A stretch of DNA of 36,065 nt, taken from JBFXDW01 sp050180745. GTDB lineage: Bacteria > Pseudomonadota > Alphaproteobacteria > UBA9219. This document shows, one piece after another, positions 1 through 8,630 of this stretch (its first letter is position 1; each line of letters begins with the position of its first letter). The position numbers were made by a program, and so were the translations under genes. Below the pieces are notes generated by a model, which was not told the origin of the DNA, did not search any database, and was given only the letters and a program-made list of their open reading frames with translations. The stretch spans positions 1-36,065 of the forward strand of contig JBFXDW010000003.1 in assembly GCA_050180745.1 (NCBI GenBank), in the 5' to 3' direction.

Positions 1-818
1 CCTCTCTCAAAAGCAAAGAACTTTTCGCCGGAGGCTCTGCAGCCAATACCGTTTCCGGCCTAGCATCTCTTGGGGCGCGGGTTGGCTTCTTTACGAATGT
101 TGCCGCCGATCCCATCGGTCAGGCGCTTATTCAAAACTTCAAAGAGGCTGGTGTTAAATTATGTTGCCCGCCCGTTGATCCAAAGGCATCGCTATCGCCA
201 TCCTGCTTGATCCTAACGACTCCACAAGGGGAGCGAAGCATCCTTTTTCATGCAGAAACCCCGACAAGGTTTTCTGACGACGAACTGTCTGCGATTGCTA
301 AAACGCGCTGTGACTATCTTCTGTTTGAAGCGGCCATTTTGCTGGAAAAGCAAAACAAATTGCCTGCGCTTCTTGAAGCCGTAAGCCTGGCCAGAAAGAA
401 CGGCGCAAAAACGGTCTTTAATTTACAAGGATCGTATTCTTGGACAGAACTTAGCGTTCTTCCACGCGATGTTGCGTCAATGTCTGATATTGTTATAGGA
501 AACGAAATGGAGGTAGTTGCCTTTAAAAAGCATGTAACACTTCCGTCTTTTTCCAAGCAAACAGTTGTCATGACCCAGGGACAAAACGGAGCAACCCTTA
601 AAACGAAAGAAGCCCTCCTTCGCGTTAGAGCTGCTCCCGCTGTCCAAGTGGTTGACTCCATCGGTGCCGGGGATCAATTCCTAGCAGGTTTCTTGCACGC
701 CCTGTGCTTGGGCCTCTCGCCAAAGGAGGGAATGAAGGTCGGCGCAAGAACCGCTTGTTCCATTTTAGGAAGAAAGGGCGGACGACCCAACGCAGCTATC
801 AGCGCGGCTTTAATTTAG
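1..818 (+). CDS. PfkB-family carbohydrate/nucleoside kinase, 5'-truncated
   Basis: This is the C-terminal part (about 271 residues from base 3 in frame) of a PfkB/ribokinase-family kinase, which phosphorylates a sugar or nucleoside with ATP in the cytoplasm. The N-terminal PfkB signature is visible just inside the window (GGSAANTVSGLASLGARVGF, bases 30-89). The second signature, DSIGAGDQFLAGF, lies near bases 655-693; it holds the GAGD anion hole and the catalytic Asp. The first coding bases lie outside the window, so the true start is unknown. It ends at TAG 816-818, overlapping by a few bases the stop of the convergent small membrane gene. The adenosine-kinase/ribokinase branch is likely, but the substrate cannot be assigned. 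It appears to be an ordinary chromosomal gene flanking the defence island. Confidence 0.9.
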   Translation, partial: SLKSKELFAGGSAANTVSGLASLGARVGFFTNVAADPIGQALIQNFKEAGVKLCCPPVDPKASLSPSCLILTTPQGERSILFHAETPTRFSDDELSAIAKTRCDYLLFEAAILLEKQNKLPALLEAVSLARKNGAKTVFNLQGSYSWTELSVLPRDVASMSDIVIGNEMEVVAFKKHVTLPSFSKQTVVMTQGQNGATLKTKEALLRVRAAPAVQVVDSIGAGDQFLAGFLHALCLGLSPKEGMKVGARTACSILGRKGGRPNAAISAALI

Positions 819-940
819 CAAAGAAGTCCAATGACAAAACCAACTGCCGCACCAAAAAGCGAACTTATCATATAGCCGATCACGGCTGGAGAGTTGTCTG
901 TGTCGTAACAAGAGATCGTAGTTGTTTTGCTTTCGTGCAT
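815..940 (-). CDS. Small single-span membrane peptide (41 aa)
   Basis: A 41-codon frame starts at the ATG whose complement is at 938-940 and ends at TAA (815-817). The N-terminal half is polar (begins MHESKTTTISCYDTD). The C-terminal half is a hydrophobic, glycine-rich helix (IGYMISSLFGAAVGFVIGLL), the pattern of a one-pass membrane peptide. A good ribosome-binding site, GAGGAAG, lies about 6 bases before the ATG. The frame converges on the kinase gene and the two stops overlap. I recognise no family and assign no function. It could be a small membrane toxin or regulator, but nothing beyond size and topology supports that. Confidence 0.55.
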   Translation of the reverse strand: MHESKTTTISCYDTDNSPAVIGYMISSLFGAAVGFVIGLLC

Positions 941-1052
941 GATTTCTTCCTCATATTAAATGGAAGCTTTTTATAACGCACGAATGCGCCAATAACGGAC
1001 GGGCGCGTGGATTTTAATCGCCGCCAGCGCCTTAAGCGACCGTTTCTGTCAC

Positions 1053-2042
1053 CTATGGCAACCCATCCCACGATGGCGTTTTGCCAGCAATCAACTTTTT
1101 GAGTGCCGTTGGCTTAATCACCTCAACCTGATCGCCCCACATATAGAGATGCCACGCCATTTCAAGAAGGCCTCCGGCCTTAAAGCGCACGGTCATAGAG
1201 CCGTCTTTTCCGATGGTGACTTTCTGCTTCGGATGAAAGACGAAATCCTTGGCTGCTTCTGTTGCGTGAGGCGTGAACTTCCAAACGACTTCGACGGGCT
1301 TCTCACGCCAGATGCCAAAGGACTGCTCGGCATGGGCCTGAATATCGAAAGACGGATCACGGGCAAAACTTTCCTTTGGCACCGTTACGCCTTCGATTTG
1401 GGAAAGAATAAAGTGATAACGCGCAGCCTCGCGGCCTTTTTCAGTCCCACCGCCGACAAGATAGTGCCGATGGCCGTAGAGAAAACCATAGGGCGCAACA
1501 CGTTTGAGCGAGGCCTCGGCCTTGCCTTTGCCGCGATAGAGAATCTCAACGATTTTGCAGGCTTTGATGGCCTCGCGCAGCTTATGCAAATGTTCAGGAT
1601 CAATCTTGGGGCGAGGTCCAGGGCGTGCCGCCAATCCTTCGGCCTCAATCAAGGCTTCGAGGTCTGGCTCAATCCGGCGTGAAGCCTCGCATTTCTGAAA
1701 ACTTTTGATCTTTCCAGCTAACGAGCGCAGAGCTTTGGCCTGAAGGCGCAACCCCCGCCCGTTGAAGGCCTTTGAAGCCATGTCAAGGGTAGCCAGCTCA
1801 TCGGGCGTTAAAGCTAGGTGCCGCCCGTTTGTGGCCGAGGAAATGCGCCATCGTTTGATCCGTCCTTCATCGACGCTTTCTTCTGTTTGTGGATAGACCC
1901 GCACAACGGCATCGCGCATCCGCATGGCTGTCCGGCGTGAGACCTCAAACATTTCCTCAATATCTGCCAACGAAACGCCTTCGCCGTTCGATTGCATGGC
2001 AAAAGCGAGGTTTAGAAGATCTTCGGCTTTCTCAAATCGCAT
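1053..2042 (-). CDS. WYL-domain transcriptional regulator (YafY-like)
   Basis: A 329-residue protein with the layout of WYL-type regulators: an N-terminal helix-turn-helix (about residues 1-65, including SLADIEEMFEVSRRTAMRMRDAV), a linker, then a WYL domain in the second half (PYGFLYGHRHYLVGG, where YLV stands in the place of the WYL tripeptide) and a C-terminal WCX-like extension ending in LLEMAWHLYMWGDQVEV. WYL domains bind ligands, often nucleic acids or nucleotides, and many family members repress or activate defence operons (BrxR/CapW type). It is transcribed away from the lipoprotein gene and the type III restriction cluster. Regulation of the island is therefore a reasonable inference that the sequence does not prove. 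The start used has only a weak upstream AGGA. Confidence 0.88.
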   Translation of the reverse strand: MRFEKAEDLLNLAFAMQSNGEGVSLADIEEMFEVSRRTAMRMRDAVVRVYPQTEESVDEGRIKRWRISSATNGRHLALTPDELATLDMASKAFNGRGLRLQAKALRSLAGKIKSFQKCEASRRIEPDLEALIEAEGLAARPGPRPKIDPEHLHKLREAIKACKIVEILYRGKGKAEASLKRVAPYGFLYGHRHYLVGGGTEKGREAARYHFILSQIEGVTVPKESFARDPSFDIQAHAEQSFGIWREKPVEVVWKFTPHATEAAKDFVFHPKQKVTIGKDGSMTVRFKAGGLLEMAWHLYMWGDQVEVIKPTALKKLIAGKTPSWDGLP

Positions 2043-2115
2043 TAAATCGGTTTCCTATACCTGTCATTCCCAGCGCAAGAGTGCCTCAAAAAAACACCTT
2101 AGCCAAGAGGGTATA

Positions 2116-2130
2116 TGACCGGAACTGTCA
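2116..2130. promoter_or_regulatory. Candidate operator in the WYL/lipoprotein divergent gap
   Basis: The 137-base gap between the divergent WYL regulator and lipoprotein genes contains TGACCGGAACTGTCA, whose outer four bases form an inverted repeat (TGAC-N7-GTCA). Another TGTCA occurs nearby at about 2061. A dimeric regulator such as the WYL protein could bind such a site and control its own gene. Four-base arms are short and can arise by chance, so this is a weak call. Confidence 0.2.
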
Positions 2131-2179
2131 CCTTCGCATGTTACAGGAGATGAAACACCCAAAACCAAGCGAGGATTTT

Positions 2180-2575
2180 ATGCGTAAACAGATTATGACT
2201 CTTTTCCTTCTCGTCCCCCTTTGCGGTTGCGCGGTGGCTATGTCGGCCAGCCGCAGCACGGCCAAGGGCGATCCCGCCATGATGCAAGTCGGCGCTGATC
2301 GAGCGATCATTGAAGAGACCTTTGGCTCCCCGAATATGACGGCCAGCCTTGATGGCGGCAAAACGAAGGTGATTTACAAAATTGATCCTGATGCCCACAG
2401 CGCAGGGGCGCGAAACGCCGCCGTTGCGGGACATGTGGTTGCCGATGTTTTGACCTTTGGTCTCTGGGAAGTCGTAGGAACACCGCTTGAACTAGCCGCG
2501 CAGGACAAATATACGAACTACGTCCTGATCTATGACAAAGAGAACAAGGTCGAGAGCGTTGAAACAATTAAATAA
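2180..2575 (+). CDS. Small lipoprotein
   Basis: A 131-residue protein with a lipoprotein signal peptide: positive start (MRKQ), hydrophobic stretch (IMTLFLLVPLCG) and a lipobox-like LCGC at residues 14-17, so the mature protein probably begins at Cys17. The body contains GADRAIIEETFGSPNMTASLDGGKTKVIYKI (split here as one motif: V/A-G-x10-FGSP followed by a strand that reads TKVIYKI), resembling the small two-layer fold of SmpA/BamE-like lipoproteins. The start ATG at 2180 is chosen because it has GAGG five bases upstream and begins the signal peptide; the same frame is open further upstream. It stands between the WYL regulator and the restriction operon and looks like a housekeeping envelope gene. 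A specific function cannot be assigned. Confidence 0.7.
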   Translation: MRKQIMTLFLLVPLCGCAVAMSASRSTAKGDPAMMQVGADRAIIEETFGSPNMTASLDGGKTKVIYKIDPDAHSAGARNAAVAGHVVADVLTFGLWEVVGTPLELAAQDKYTNYVLIYDKENKVESVETIK

Positions 2576-2669
2576 TCGGCTCCACAGCTTCAAAACCGGA
2601 CGATGGGCGTCAATACGGCTCCTTCAGGCGCTTTTTGCACAGAAAAAAGCAAAAAACGAGCAGCGAACC

Positions 2670-2698
2670 TTGACGTTTCTGCGACAAATTCCTCAAAT
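2670..2698 (+). promoter_or_regulatory. Candidate promoter of the type III restriction operon
   Basis: TTGACG (2670-2675, five of six matches to the -35 consensus) is followed after 17 bases by TCAAAT (2693-2698, four of six matches to the -10 consensus). Transcription would start only a few bases before the mod ATG at 2712, giving a very short leader. That fits the lack of a clear ribosome-binding site there. It is a sequence-only prediction. Confidence 0.35.
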
Positions 2699-2711
2699 GG
2701 GTTAATATCTT

Positions 2712-4682
2712 ATGACGAACGAATCATTTATTGGCGCATCCGAAGATTTAAGGAGCGCGAAAGGAACCCAAGGTCAAGAAATGGCGAAAAGTCTCTTAGA
2801 ACAACTCCCCACCATTGTCGCGGAAGGAAAGCGAGAAGCCGAACGCATTATGGAGCGCTTGGAAAGTGCCCAGCGCATCGGCCTTCAGACCCGCGAACTT
2901 GTTATCCCGTCGCGGGACACGAATTGGCAAAACATGTTTGCGCGGGCGGAGAAGGCTTCGCATGACCTTGATCCCGCAAATATGAACCGCCTCATTTACG
3001 GCGACAATCTTCTGGCGATGGCCGCGCTCTTGGCGGGGAATGATGAAACGCCATCCATGCGCGGCAAGGTTGACCTGATCTATATCGACCCGCCATACGA
3101 CAGTAAGGCGGATTACCGAACGAAGATAAATCTTCCTGGCGATGAAATTGAACAGAAGCCAACTGCGATTGAGCAGTTTGCGTATTCTGATACATGGAAG
3201 GATGGTACATTCAGTTATTTGCAGATGATTGTGCCGCGGCTAGTGCTCATGCGAGAGCTTTTGAGTGATACTGGGTCCATCTGGGTCCATCTGGATTGGC
3301 ATGTTTCACACTACGTGAAGATTGTTCTAGATGAAGTGTTCGGGCGAGAATTATTTAGGAACGATATTACATGGCACTATGCGAATTCTGGACTAAAGGC
3401 GCGGTCTAGGAAATTTCATCAAGTTACTGATAATCTCTATTGGTACACAAAATCTTCTGAATTTACCTTTAATCATTTATTCAAGGAAAGAAAGGATGGC
3501 CAATCCAAGCAGGCGAAGCGTAAGTTCAATCCTATAACCAAGAAAGCCGATATGGTTAGGGATGAGCAGGGAAATATAGTGTATGAAATCAGAGACGAAG
3601 TTTTAGAAAACTCTCTTTGGGAAACTGGTAGTATGAGTAATAGCCCAGAACGGATAGGATATTCAACGCAAAAACCAGAAGCACTCTTACAGAAAATAAT
3701 CCAATCAACATCTAACGAAGGGTATCTAGTTCTGGATGCCTTCGCGGGTTCTGGCACAACAGCGGCAGTCGCTGAAAGACTTAGTCGTCGCTGGATTGCA
3801 ACCGATCTTGGAAAGCCCGCTTGCATGGTTACACGCAAGCGACTGATCGATCAGGACGCTAAGCCTTTCCTTTATCAGCATGTAGGCGACTATCAAGTTG
3901 AAATGGCCCGCAGCACAATGGGGCGCAAATTCCGCGTTGGTGATCTTTCTGAAATTGTCCTTCGCCTCTTTGGTACTTTGCTGCTTCCCATTGAAGAGAA
4001 CCCAAACCGCAATATGGGGCGGGTTCCGCACACCAAAATGCTGGTTCTTGCCGATAGCCCGAACAAGCTCACGGGTCTTGCAACGCTTAAACGCGCCATC
4101 GAAATCCGCGATAATCTGATGGGCGGCTGGGATAAGGTCATCATTCTGGGCTGGAACTTTGACTCCAACATTGGACAGGACATCCAAGCTCTTAATCAGG
4201 GCGACAAACTCGAAGTTTTGGTTATCCCTCCCGACTTGCTCGACCGCCTAAAGAAAAAAGGCGACAAGTTGAAGACGGAAGAAGTCCGTTTCTCCTCGCT
4301 TCAATACGTAAAAATCAAACCCATTGAGCGCACGAAGGCCGGAAGCAAAGAAACCTTGACGGTTGAGCTTGATAATTACGTTCTCCTTTCTCCCGACGCC
4401 CTTAGCCTCGATGAGGCAAACAAAAAGAAGTTGCAAAGCATTATCAACAAGGAGCCGATGGCACTTATCGAGTATTGGAGCGTCGATCCCGACTATGACG
4501 GCCATGTGTTCCGCTCGGTCTGGCAGGATTATCGCGGAAACACTGAAAACGATGACGATCCGTTCCGCGTCGTTACTACAGCCCAATTAACAGACCTTCC
4601 AGCCAAAGACGGCAAACGTCGCGTTTGTGTGCGCGTCGTTGACGTTTTCGGCTTTGAAGCTGAAGCCATTACGGAGGTCTGA
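2712..4682 (+). CDS. mod: Type III restriction-modification DNA methyltransferase (Mod)
   Basis: A 656-residue N6-adenine/N4-cytosine methyltransferase of the permuted beta class. The catalytic motif DPPY (residues 126-129, in YIDPPYDSKADYR) comes first. The S-adenosylmethionine-binding motif (FAGSG, residues 344-348, followed by TTAAVAERL) comes after a target-recognition region, and GSIWVHLDWH lies between. This is the Mod subunit, which methylates one strand of an asymmetric site and guides the Res subunit. The C-terminal 270 residues have no catalytic motif and probably mediate assembly. The start at 2712 has no strong ribosome-binding site; an in-frame ATG at 2781 is possible. The stretch 3330-3720, encoding most of the recognition region, is richer in A+T than its flanks, which suggests swapping of specificity. 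The gene leads a five-gene co-directional cluster. Confidence 0.93.
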   Translation: MTNESFIGASEDLRSAKGTQGQEMAKSLLEQLPTIVAEGKREAERIMERLESAQRIGLQTRELVIPSRDTNWQNMFARAEKASHDLDPANMNRLIYGDNLLAMAALLAGNDETPSMRGKVDLIYIDPPYDSKADYRTKINLPGDEIEQKPTAIEQFAYSDTWKDGTFSYLQMIVPRLVLMRELLSDTGSIWVHLDWHVSHYVKIVLDEVFGRELFRNDITWHYANSGLKARSRKFHQVTDNLYWYTKSSEFTFNHLFKERKDGQSKQAKRKFNPITKKADMVRDEQGNIVYEIRDEVLENSLWETGSMSNSPERIGYSTQKPEALLQKIIQSTSNEGYLVLDAFAGSGTTAAVAERLSRRWIATDLGKPACMVTRKRLIDQDAKPFLYQHVGDYQVEMARSTMGRKFRVGDLSEIVLRLFGTLLLPIEENPNRNMGRVPHTKMLVLADSPNKLTGLATLKRAIEIRDNLMGGWDKVIILGWNFDSNIGQDIQALNQGDKLEVLVIPPDLLDRLKKKGDKLKTEEVRFSSLQYVKIKPIERTKAGSKETLTVELDNYVLLSPDALSLDEANKKKLQSIINKEPMALIEYWSVDPDYDGHVFRSVWQDYRGNTENDDDPFRVVTTAQLTDLPAKDGKRRVCVRVVDVFGFEAEAITEV

Positions 4683-4684
4683 TT

Positions 4685-5617
4685 ATGACGCGAAGTAAAA
4701 CCCGCTACACAGTACCAGATACGGAAGGAGAAACAATTACTCCCAGTCGCCTCAAACAACTTGGTAAGGATCGCCAGATTGAGATTATGCGGCAATGGTT
4801 TTTTGAAAATTATGAAGACCCTGTTAATCGAACTCCTTATGAGAGTGCAGAGGGAGGATATATCTATATCTACGGGGGACCTTTCGAGGCACAAGAGGAA
4901 CTCGGTGGAGAATTTGGCGGGCTTGTCAAAGATGAGTTCATTGATGAACTCGCAGACGAACTAAATGATATTAGTTGGGAATGGACTCACACAGAACGGC
5001 CTAGCGATTATGATGATTTCTATGCGGTCGAAGCAACGCTTGATCCAGATATACCTGAAGATGCGCTACAAATCAGGATTGAAAAAATACGCGAGCTATT
5101 GGAACAAAAGGAACTGATCGATTCTAACCTCCACACCTTCCTGTTAATGATGATCTACAGCTTCAGCATCACTACGCTCGAATGCTTTTTATCTGATACC
5201 TTTATACGTGCGATAGATGCCAGCGATGTTCTGAAAAAGAAATATGTGACCGAGGGAAAATTGAAAATACCTTTGGCAAAACTTATCAGCATGAAAGATG
5301 TGAAAGAAGCTGAGGAAGCTGTCAATTTGCAGATCAGAGCAACACATCTAAGGACATCATATCATGATTTAGAAACGGCAAGCAGATTATATAAAAAAGT
5401 TCTTAATGTGGAGTTATCTGAAATTTCTTCAACAGATAAATTGCGTGACTATGTACGCAAACGACATGATTTTGTTCATAGAGGCGGGAAAGATGAACAA
5501 GGTAATGAAGTGACAACAAGCAAAGAAGAAGTCAAAGAACTTCTCGATGAGATTGAAAAGTTTTGTCTAGAGATCAAAGGCAAACTTAATCCGCCATTCT
5601 CGGATGATTTTTTCTAA
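4685..5617 (+). CDS. HEPN-motif protein inserted between mod and res
   Basis: A 310-residue protein of no family I can name with certainty. Near the C-terminus, between helix-like stretches, it has the HEPN ribonuclease signature R-x4-H: RHDFVH at residues 260-265, followed by RGG. HEPN proteins of this type are usually metal-independent RNases used as toxins or abortive-infection effectors. The N-terminal part has a conserved-looking acidic segment (GGYIYIYGGPFEAQEEL) and a long helical middle part. It starts 2 bases after the mod stop, with GGAGG in the end of mod as ribosome-binding site, and ends 11 bases before res. It must therefore be co-translated with the restriction system. It is A+T-richer than res. 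The last residues are FSDDFF, acidic with a terminal Phe. Effector, recognition accessory or immunity roles are all possible. Confidence 0.72.
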   Translation: MTRSKTRYTVPDTEGETITPSRLKQLGKDRQIEIMRQWFFENYEDPVNRTPYESAEGGYIYIYGGPFEAQEELGGEFGGLVKDEFIDELADELNDISWEWTHTERPSDYDDFYAVEATLDPDIPEDALQIRIEKIRELLEQKELIDSNLHTFLLMMIYSFSITTLECFLSDTFIRAIDASDVLKKKYVTEGKLKIPLAKLISMKDVKEAEEAVNLQIRATHLRTSYHDLETASRLYKKVLNVELSEISSTDKLRDYVRKRHDFVHRGGKDEQGNEVTTSKEEVKELLDEIEKFCLEIKGKLNPPFSDDFF

Positions 5618-5628
5618 CGGAGCATGGC

Positions 5629-8562
5629 ATGAATGGAATAAATGACCTTACCCTCGCTCGTCGTCTAACATGCCGTGTGGCAGAGGCCTGCACTGGCCTT
5701 GAAAACGGCGATGCGCCGATCCTCTCTCAAGTTAGCGATGCCACCGCCGAACTTTTGAAATGGTGGTTCCAACAGGATTTTATGGATACGCGCTCTTACA
5801 ATTTCCATGAAGGGCAACGCGCCGCGATTTTGAACATTATCTACGCCCATGAAGTCCTGAAAACGGCTTCACTTAAGGGACTTTATGAGAACGTCGCGCC
5901 AGAAGTTCTCGTGGCCAGCGCCCAAGCGGTGGAACTTATCGGCGCGGATAAAAACGACTGCCCCAAATACTGCCTCAAGATGGCGACGGGTACGGGCAAG
6001 ACGTGGGTTTTGCAAGCCCTTATGGTTTGGCAGATTCTCAATGCCAACCGAGATCCCAGCAATTCCCGTTATACAAAGAATTTCTTGGTCGTTGCCCCTG
6101 GTCTTATCGTGTATGACCGTCTGCGCGACGCATTCGAGGGTAAAGAACGCGACGGAAAGCGTGATTTTGCAACGTCTGACCTTTCGATTTTTCAGGATCT
6201 ATTCATCCCAGCCGCGCACCGCGACGAAGTTTTTCGCTTTGTTCAGGGAGCCGTGTGCCCCAAGGAAGAAATTGGACGTAAGGTTACGTCGGGCGGCATT
6301 ATCGCCATAAGCAACTGGCACGTTCTAAGCGAAGAAGGCGAGGATGACGGCCAGCAAGAAATGGTTTTCGCCCCTGGTACGCGTCCCGATGCAAAGGACG
6401 TTATTAAAGACCTGCTTCCCTTAACGCCAGGAACGTCGCAGGGAAATGACCTCAACGTCCTTAACAGGCGTTTTCAGCGCGGCGGGATCCTGAACTATTT
6501 GTGTGAGCTGCCGAGCTTGATGGTGTTCAATGACGAAGCACACCATATCCACGAGTTTAAGCGCGAAGGCGAAGTTTCCGAGGTGGAGTGGCAGAAGAGC
6601 CTTTCCTTGATTGCTGAACCCAAAGCGGATCGTTTCGTTCAGGTGGACTTCTCAGCCACGCCTTACAACGAGGTTGGTACGGGCAAAAAGGCCAAGAAGT
6701 CGTTCTTTCCGCATATTGTCGTGGATTTCGACCTTAAAACGGCCATGCGCCTTGGCCTTGTAAAGTCGCTCGTCCTCGATAAACGAAGCGAAATTGGTGC
6801 GCTTTCCGATGAGCAATTGGAGTTCAAGGCTTACCGTGACGAAAACGGAAACCCGCAACTAGCCGAAGGCCAGCGCATTATGCTTCGCGCAGGCCTGACC
6901 AAGCTTCGCAAACTTGAAGAGGATTTTGCCAAGCTTGATCCCGACCGCCATCCCAAAATGCTTGTCGTTTGCGAAGACACGTCTGTCACGCCCCTCATTG
7001 AGGACTTTTTGCGTCTCGAAGGGCTGGGGCATGACGAGATTTTGCGCGTTGACTCCAACCGCAAAGGCGAACTCAAAATGGATGAATGGAAGGTTCTGCG
7101 TGAGCGCCTGTTCGATGTTGACCGCCACGCGCACCCGCGAGTCATTATAAGCGTTTTGATGCTCCGTGAAGGTTTCGATGTGAACAACATTTGCGTCATT
7201 GTTCCCCTTCGCGCCTCGGCTGCTGGCATTTTGCTGGAACAAACGATTGGACGTGGCCTGCGCCTCATGTGGCGCGGCGCGGATTTTGACGACATTAAGC
7301 ACGAAAACCGCAAGCTGATCTGCGAAGGTAAAACGCCGGAAAGTATGATCGACATTCTTTCAATCGTTGAGCATCCGGCTTTCATCGAGTTCTATGAAGA
7401 GTTGATTAAAGAGGGTCTTGTTGGCGAAACTGAAGACGACGACAATACCGGAGGCTCTTCTACAGGTGACTTGGTTGCTGTTGGGTTGCGCTCGAACTAT
7501 CAAGACTATGATTTTGCCATTCCGTTTATCCTTCGAGAGAGAGAAGAGGAAGTGCAAACGCGGGAGATTGCCGTTTCTTCCCTTGAACCTTTTACGACCT
7601 TTTCAGTTGATAGGCTGAAGGCAATGATCGGAACCGGAGAGAAGTTCCACTCTGAAGACGTTCAGGACAAAACTCGTTTTGGCGACTATCGCGTGAATGG
7701 CGGCGTGATGACGGCGACAGGGTACAATGATTACCTTGGGCGTATCGTTCGCCGCATCACAGAGGCTCTAAGCCAACCGCTTACCGATAGCTCCACCAAG
7801 TACAAGAAAGGCACCGAGTTTCCGCACATCCAGATCAACCGCGCCTATCTTGCGGAAGGGATTGACGAGTACATACGGACGCGGCTTTTTGAAAAGCCGT
7901 TCGATCCTTTTGAGAATGAAAACTGGCGCATCTTGCTTGTCGATCCTGTGACAGAACACATCATGAAGATTTGGGCGCGTCAGCTATTGGCGGCAGAGGA
8001 AACGGCTGTTACGGCGGATGCCGAAGTGACGCACCGCCTGCTTTCGGAAGTTCCCAAGCTTACCATGCGCGAAAGCTCGTCTCTCGCGGTTAGCAAAAGC
8101 ATCTATTTGCGTCTGCCTTATCCTTCCCGCAGCGGCGGACTAGAGCGGGCCTTTATCGAAACAGCAGATCGGGACGGCTCCGTCGATGGTTTCTGCAAGC
8201 TCAATGAGCAAAAGCACACCTTCACAAGACTGCGCTATATCAAGGAAGATGGGCTTCCGGCCTTCTATTACCCCGATTTTCTGGTTCGAAGCGGTGACAA
8301 GATTTATCTCGTCGAGACAAAGGCACAAGGACAAGTTAATACGCCAAACGTGAAGCGCAAGAAACGCGCCGCCGTCTCATGGTGCGATAGGCTCAACAGC
8401 CTCGCGCCGGAGCAGCGCGGCAATGCCGAATGGCACTATGTTTTGCTTGGCGAAGGCGTTTTCTATGAATGGCGAGACAAAGGCGCGTCCATTAAGGACA
8501 TGCTGGAATATGCAAAGCTAAGGCCTGTTGACGAAAGGGTTCAATCGGCGTTTGCTTTTTAG
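5629..8562 (+). CDS. res: Type III restriction enzyme helicase-nuclease subunit (Res)
   Basis: A 977-residue superfamily-2 helicase/nuclease. Motif I (Walker A) is ATGTGKT at residues 119-125, motif II is DEAH at 302-305 (in VFNDEAHHIHEF), motif III is FSATPY, and motif VI is GRGLRLMWRG. The C-terminal endonuclease of the PD-(D/E)xK type is intact: D883 (YYPDFLV) and E896-T-K898 (LVETKA). Res hydrolyses ATP, travels from the Mod-recognised site and cuts when two complexes meet. The length and domain order are those of a complete Res subunit. The ribosome-binding site GGAG precedes the ATG by six bases. Partnership with the Mod subunit two genes upstream follows from family knowledge and operon layout. 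Confidence 0.93.
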   Translation: MNGINDLTLARRLTCRVAEACTGLENGDAPILSQVSDATAELLKWWFQQDFMDTRSYNFHEGQRAAILNIIYAHEVLKTASLKGLYENVAPEVLVASAQAVELIGADKNDCPKYCLKMATGTGKTWVLQALMVWQILNANRDPSNSRYTKNFLVVAPGLIVYDRLRDAFEGKERDGKRDFATSDLSIFQDLFIPAAHRDEVFRFVQGAVCPKEEIGRKVTSGGIIAISNWHVLSEEGEDDGQQEMVFAPGTRPDAKDVIKDLLPLTPGTSQGNDLNVLNRRFQRGGILNYLCELPSLMVFNDEAHHIHEFKREGEVSEVEWQKSLSLIAEPKADRFVQVDFSATPYNEVGTGKKAKKSFFPHIVVDFDLKTAMRLGLVKSLVLDKRSEIGALSDEQLEFKAYRDENGNPQLAEGQRIMLRAGLTKLRKLEEDFAKLDPDRHPKMLVVCEDTSVTPLIEDFLRLEGLGHDEILRVDSNRKGELKMDEWKVLRERLFDVDRHAHPRVIISVLMLREGFDVNNICVIVPLRASAAGILLEQTIGRGLRLMWRGADFDDIKHENRKLICEGKTPESMIDILSIVEHPAFIEFYEELIKEGLVGETEDDDNTGGSSTGDLVAVGLRSNYQDYDFAIPFILREREEEVQTREIAVSSLEPFTTFSVDRLKAMIGTGEKFHSEDVQDKTRFGDYRVNGGVMTATGYNDYLGRIVRRITEALSQPLTDSSTKYKKGTEFPHIQINRAYLAEGIDEYIRTRLFEKPFDPFENENWRILLVDPVTEHIMKIWARQLLAAEETAVTADAEVTHRLLSEVPKLTMRESSSLAVSKSIYLRLPYPSRSGGLERAFIETADRDGSVDGFCKLNEQKHTFTRLRYIKEDGLPAFYYPDFLVRSGDKIYLVETKAQGQVNTPNVKRKKRAAVSWCDRLNSLAPEQRGNAEWHYVLLGEGVFYEWRDKGASIKDMLEYAKLRPVDERVQSAFAF

Positions 8563-8630
8563 ATTAACTTTTGAGCGGCAAAGGGTTATCCCTTCGACTA
8601 TAGTTGCTCATCTTTAGAATAAGGAGCCGC

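Noticed and set aside
1149..1682. 177-codon plus-strand frame inside the WYL regulator
   Set aside because: It lies antisense to a recognisable regulator gene and resembles no protein family.
3271..3290. Tandem CTGGGTCCAT repeat in mod
   Set aside because: The repeat encodes the normal GSIWVHLDW motif of Mod proteins, so it is a coding coincidence and not a phase-variable tract.
8563..8630. Promoter for SIR2 within the res-SIR2 gap
   Set aside because: TTGAGC and TATAGT-like strings exist but their spacing is too long, so I do not call a promoter; the short AAGGG/CCCTT hairpin is too weak to call a terminator.
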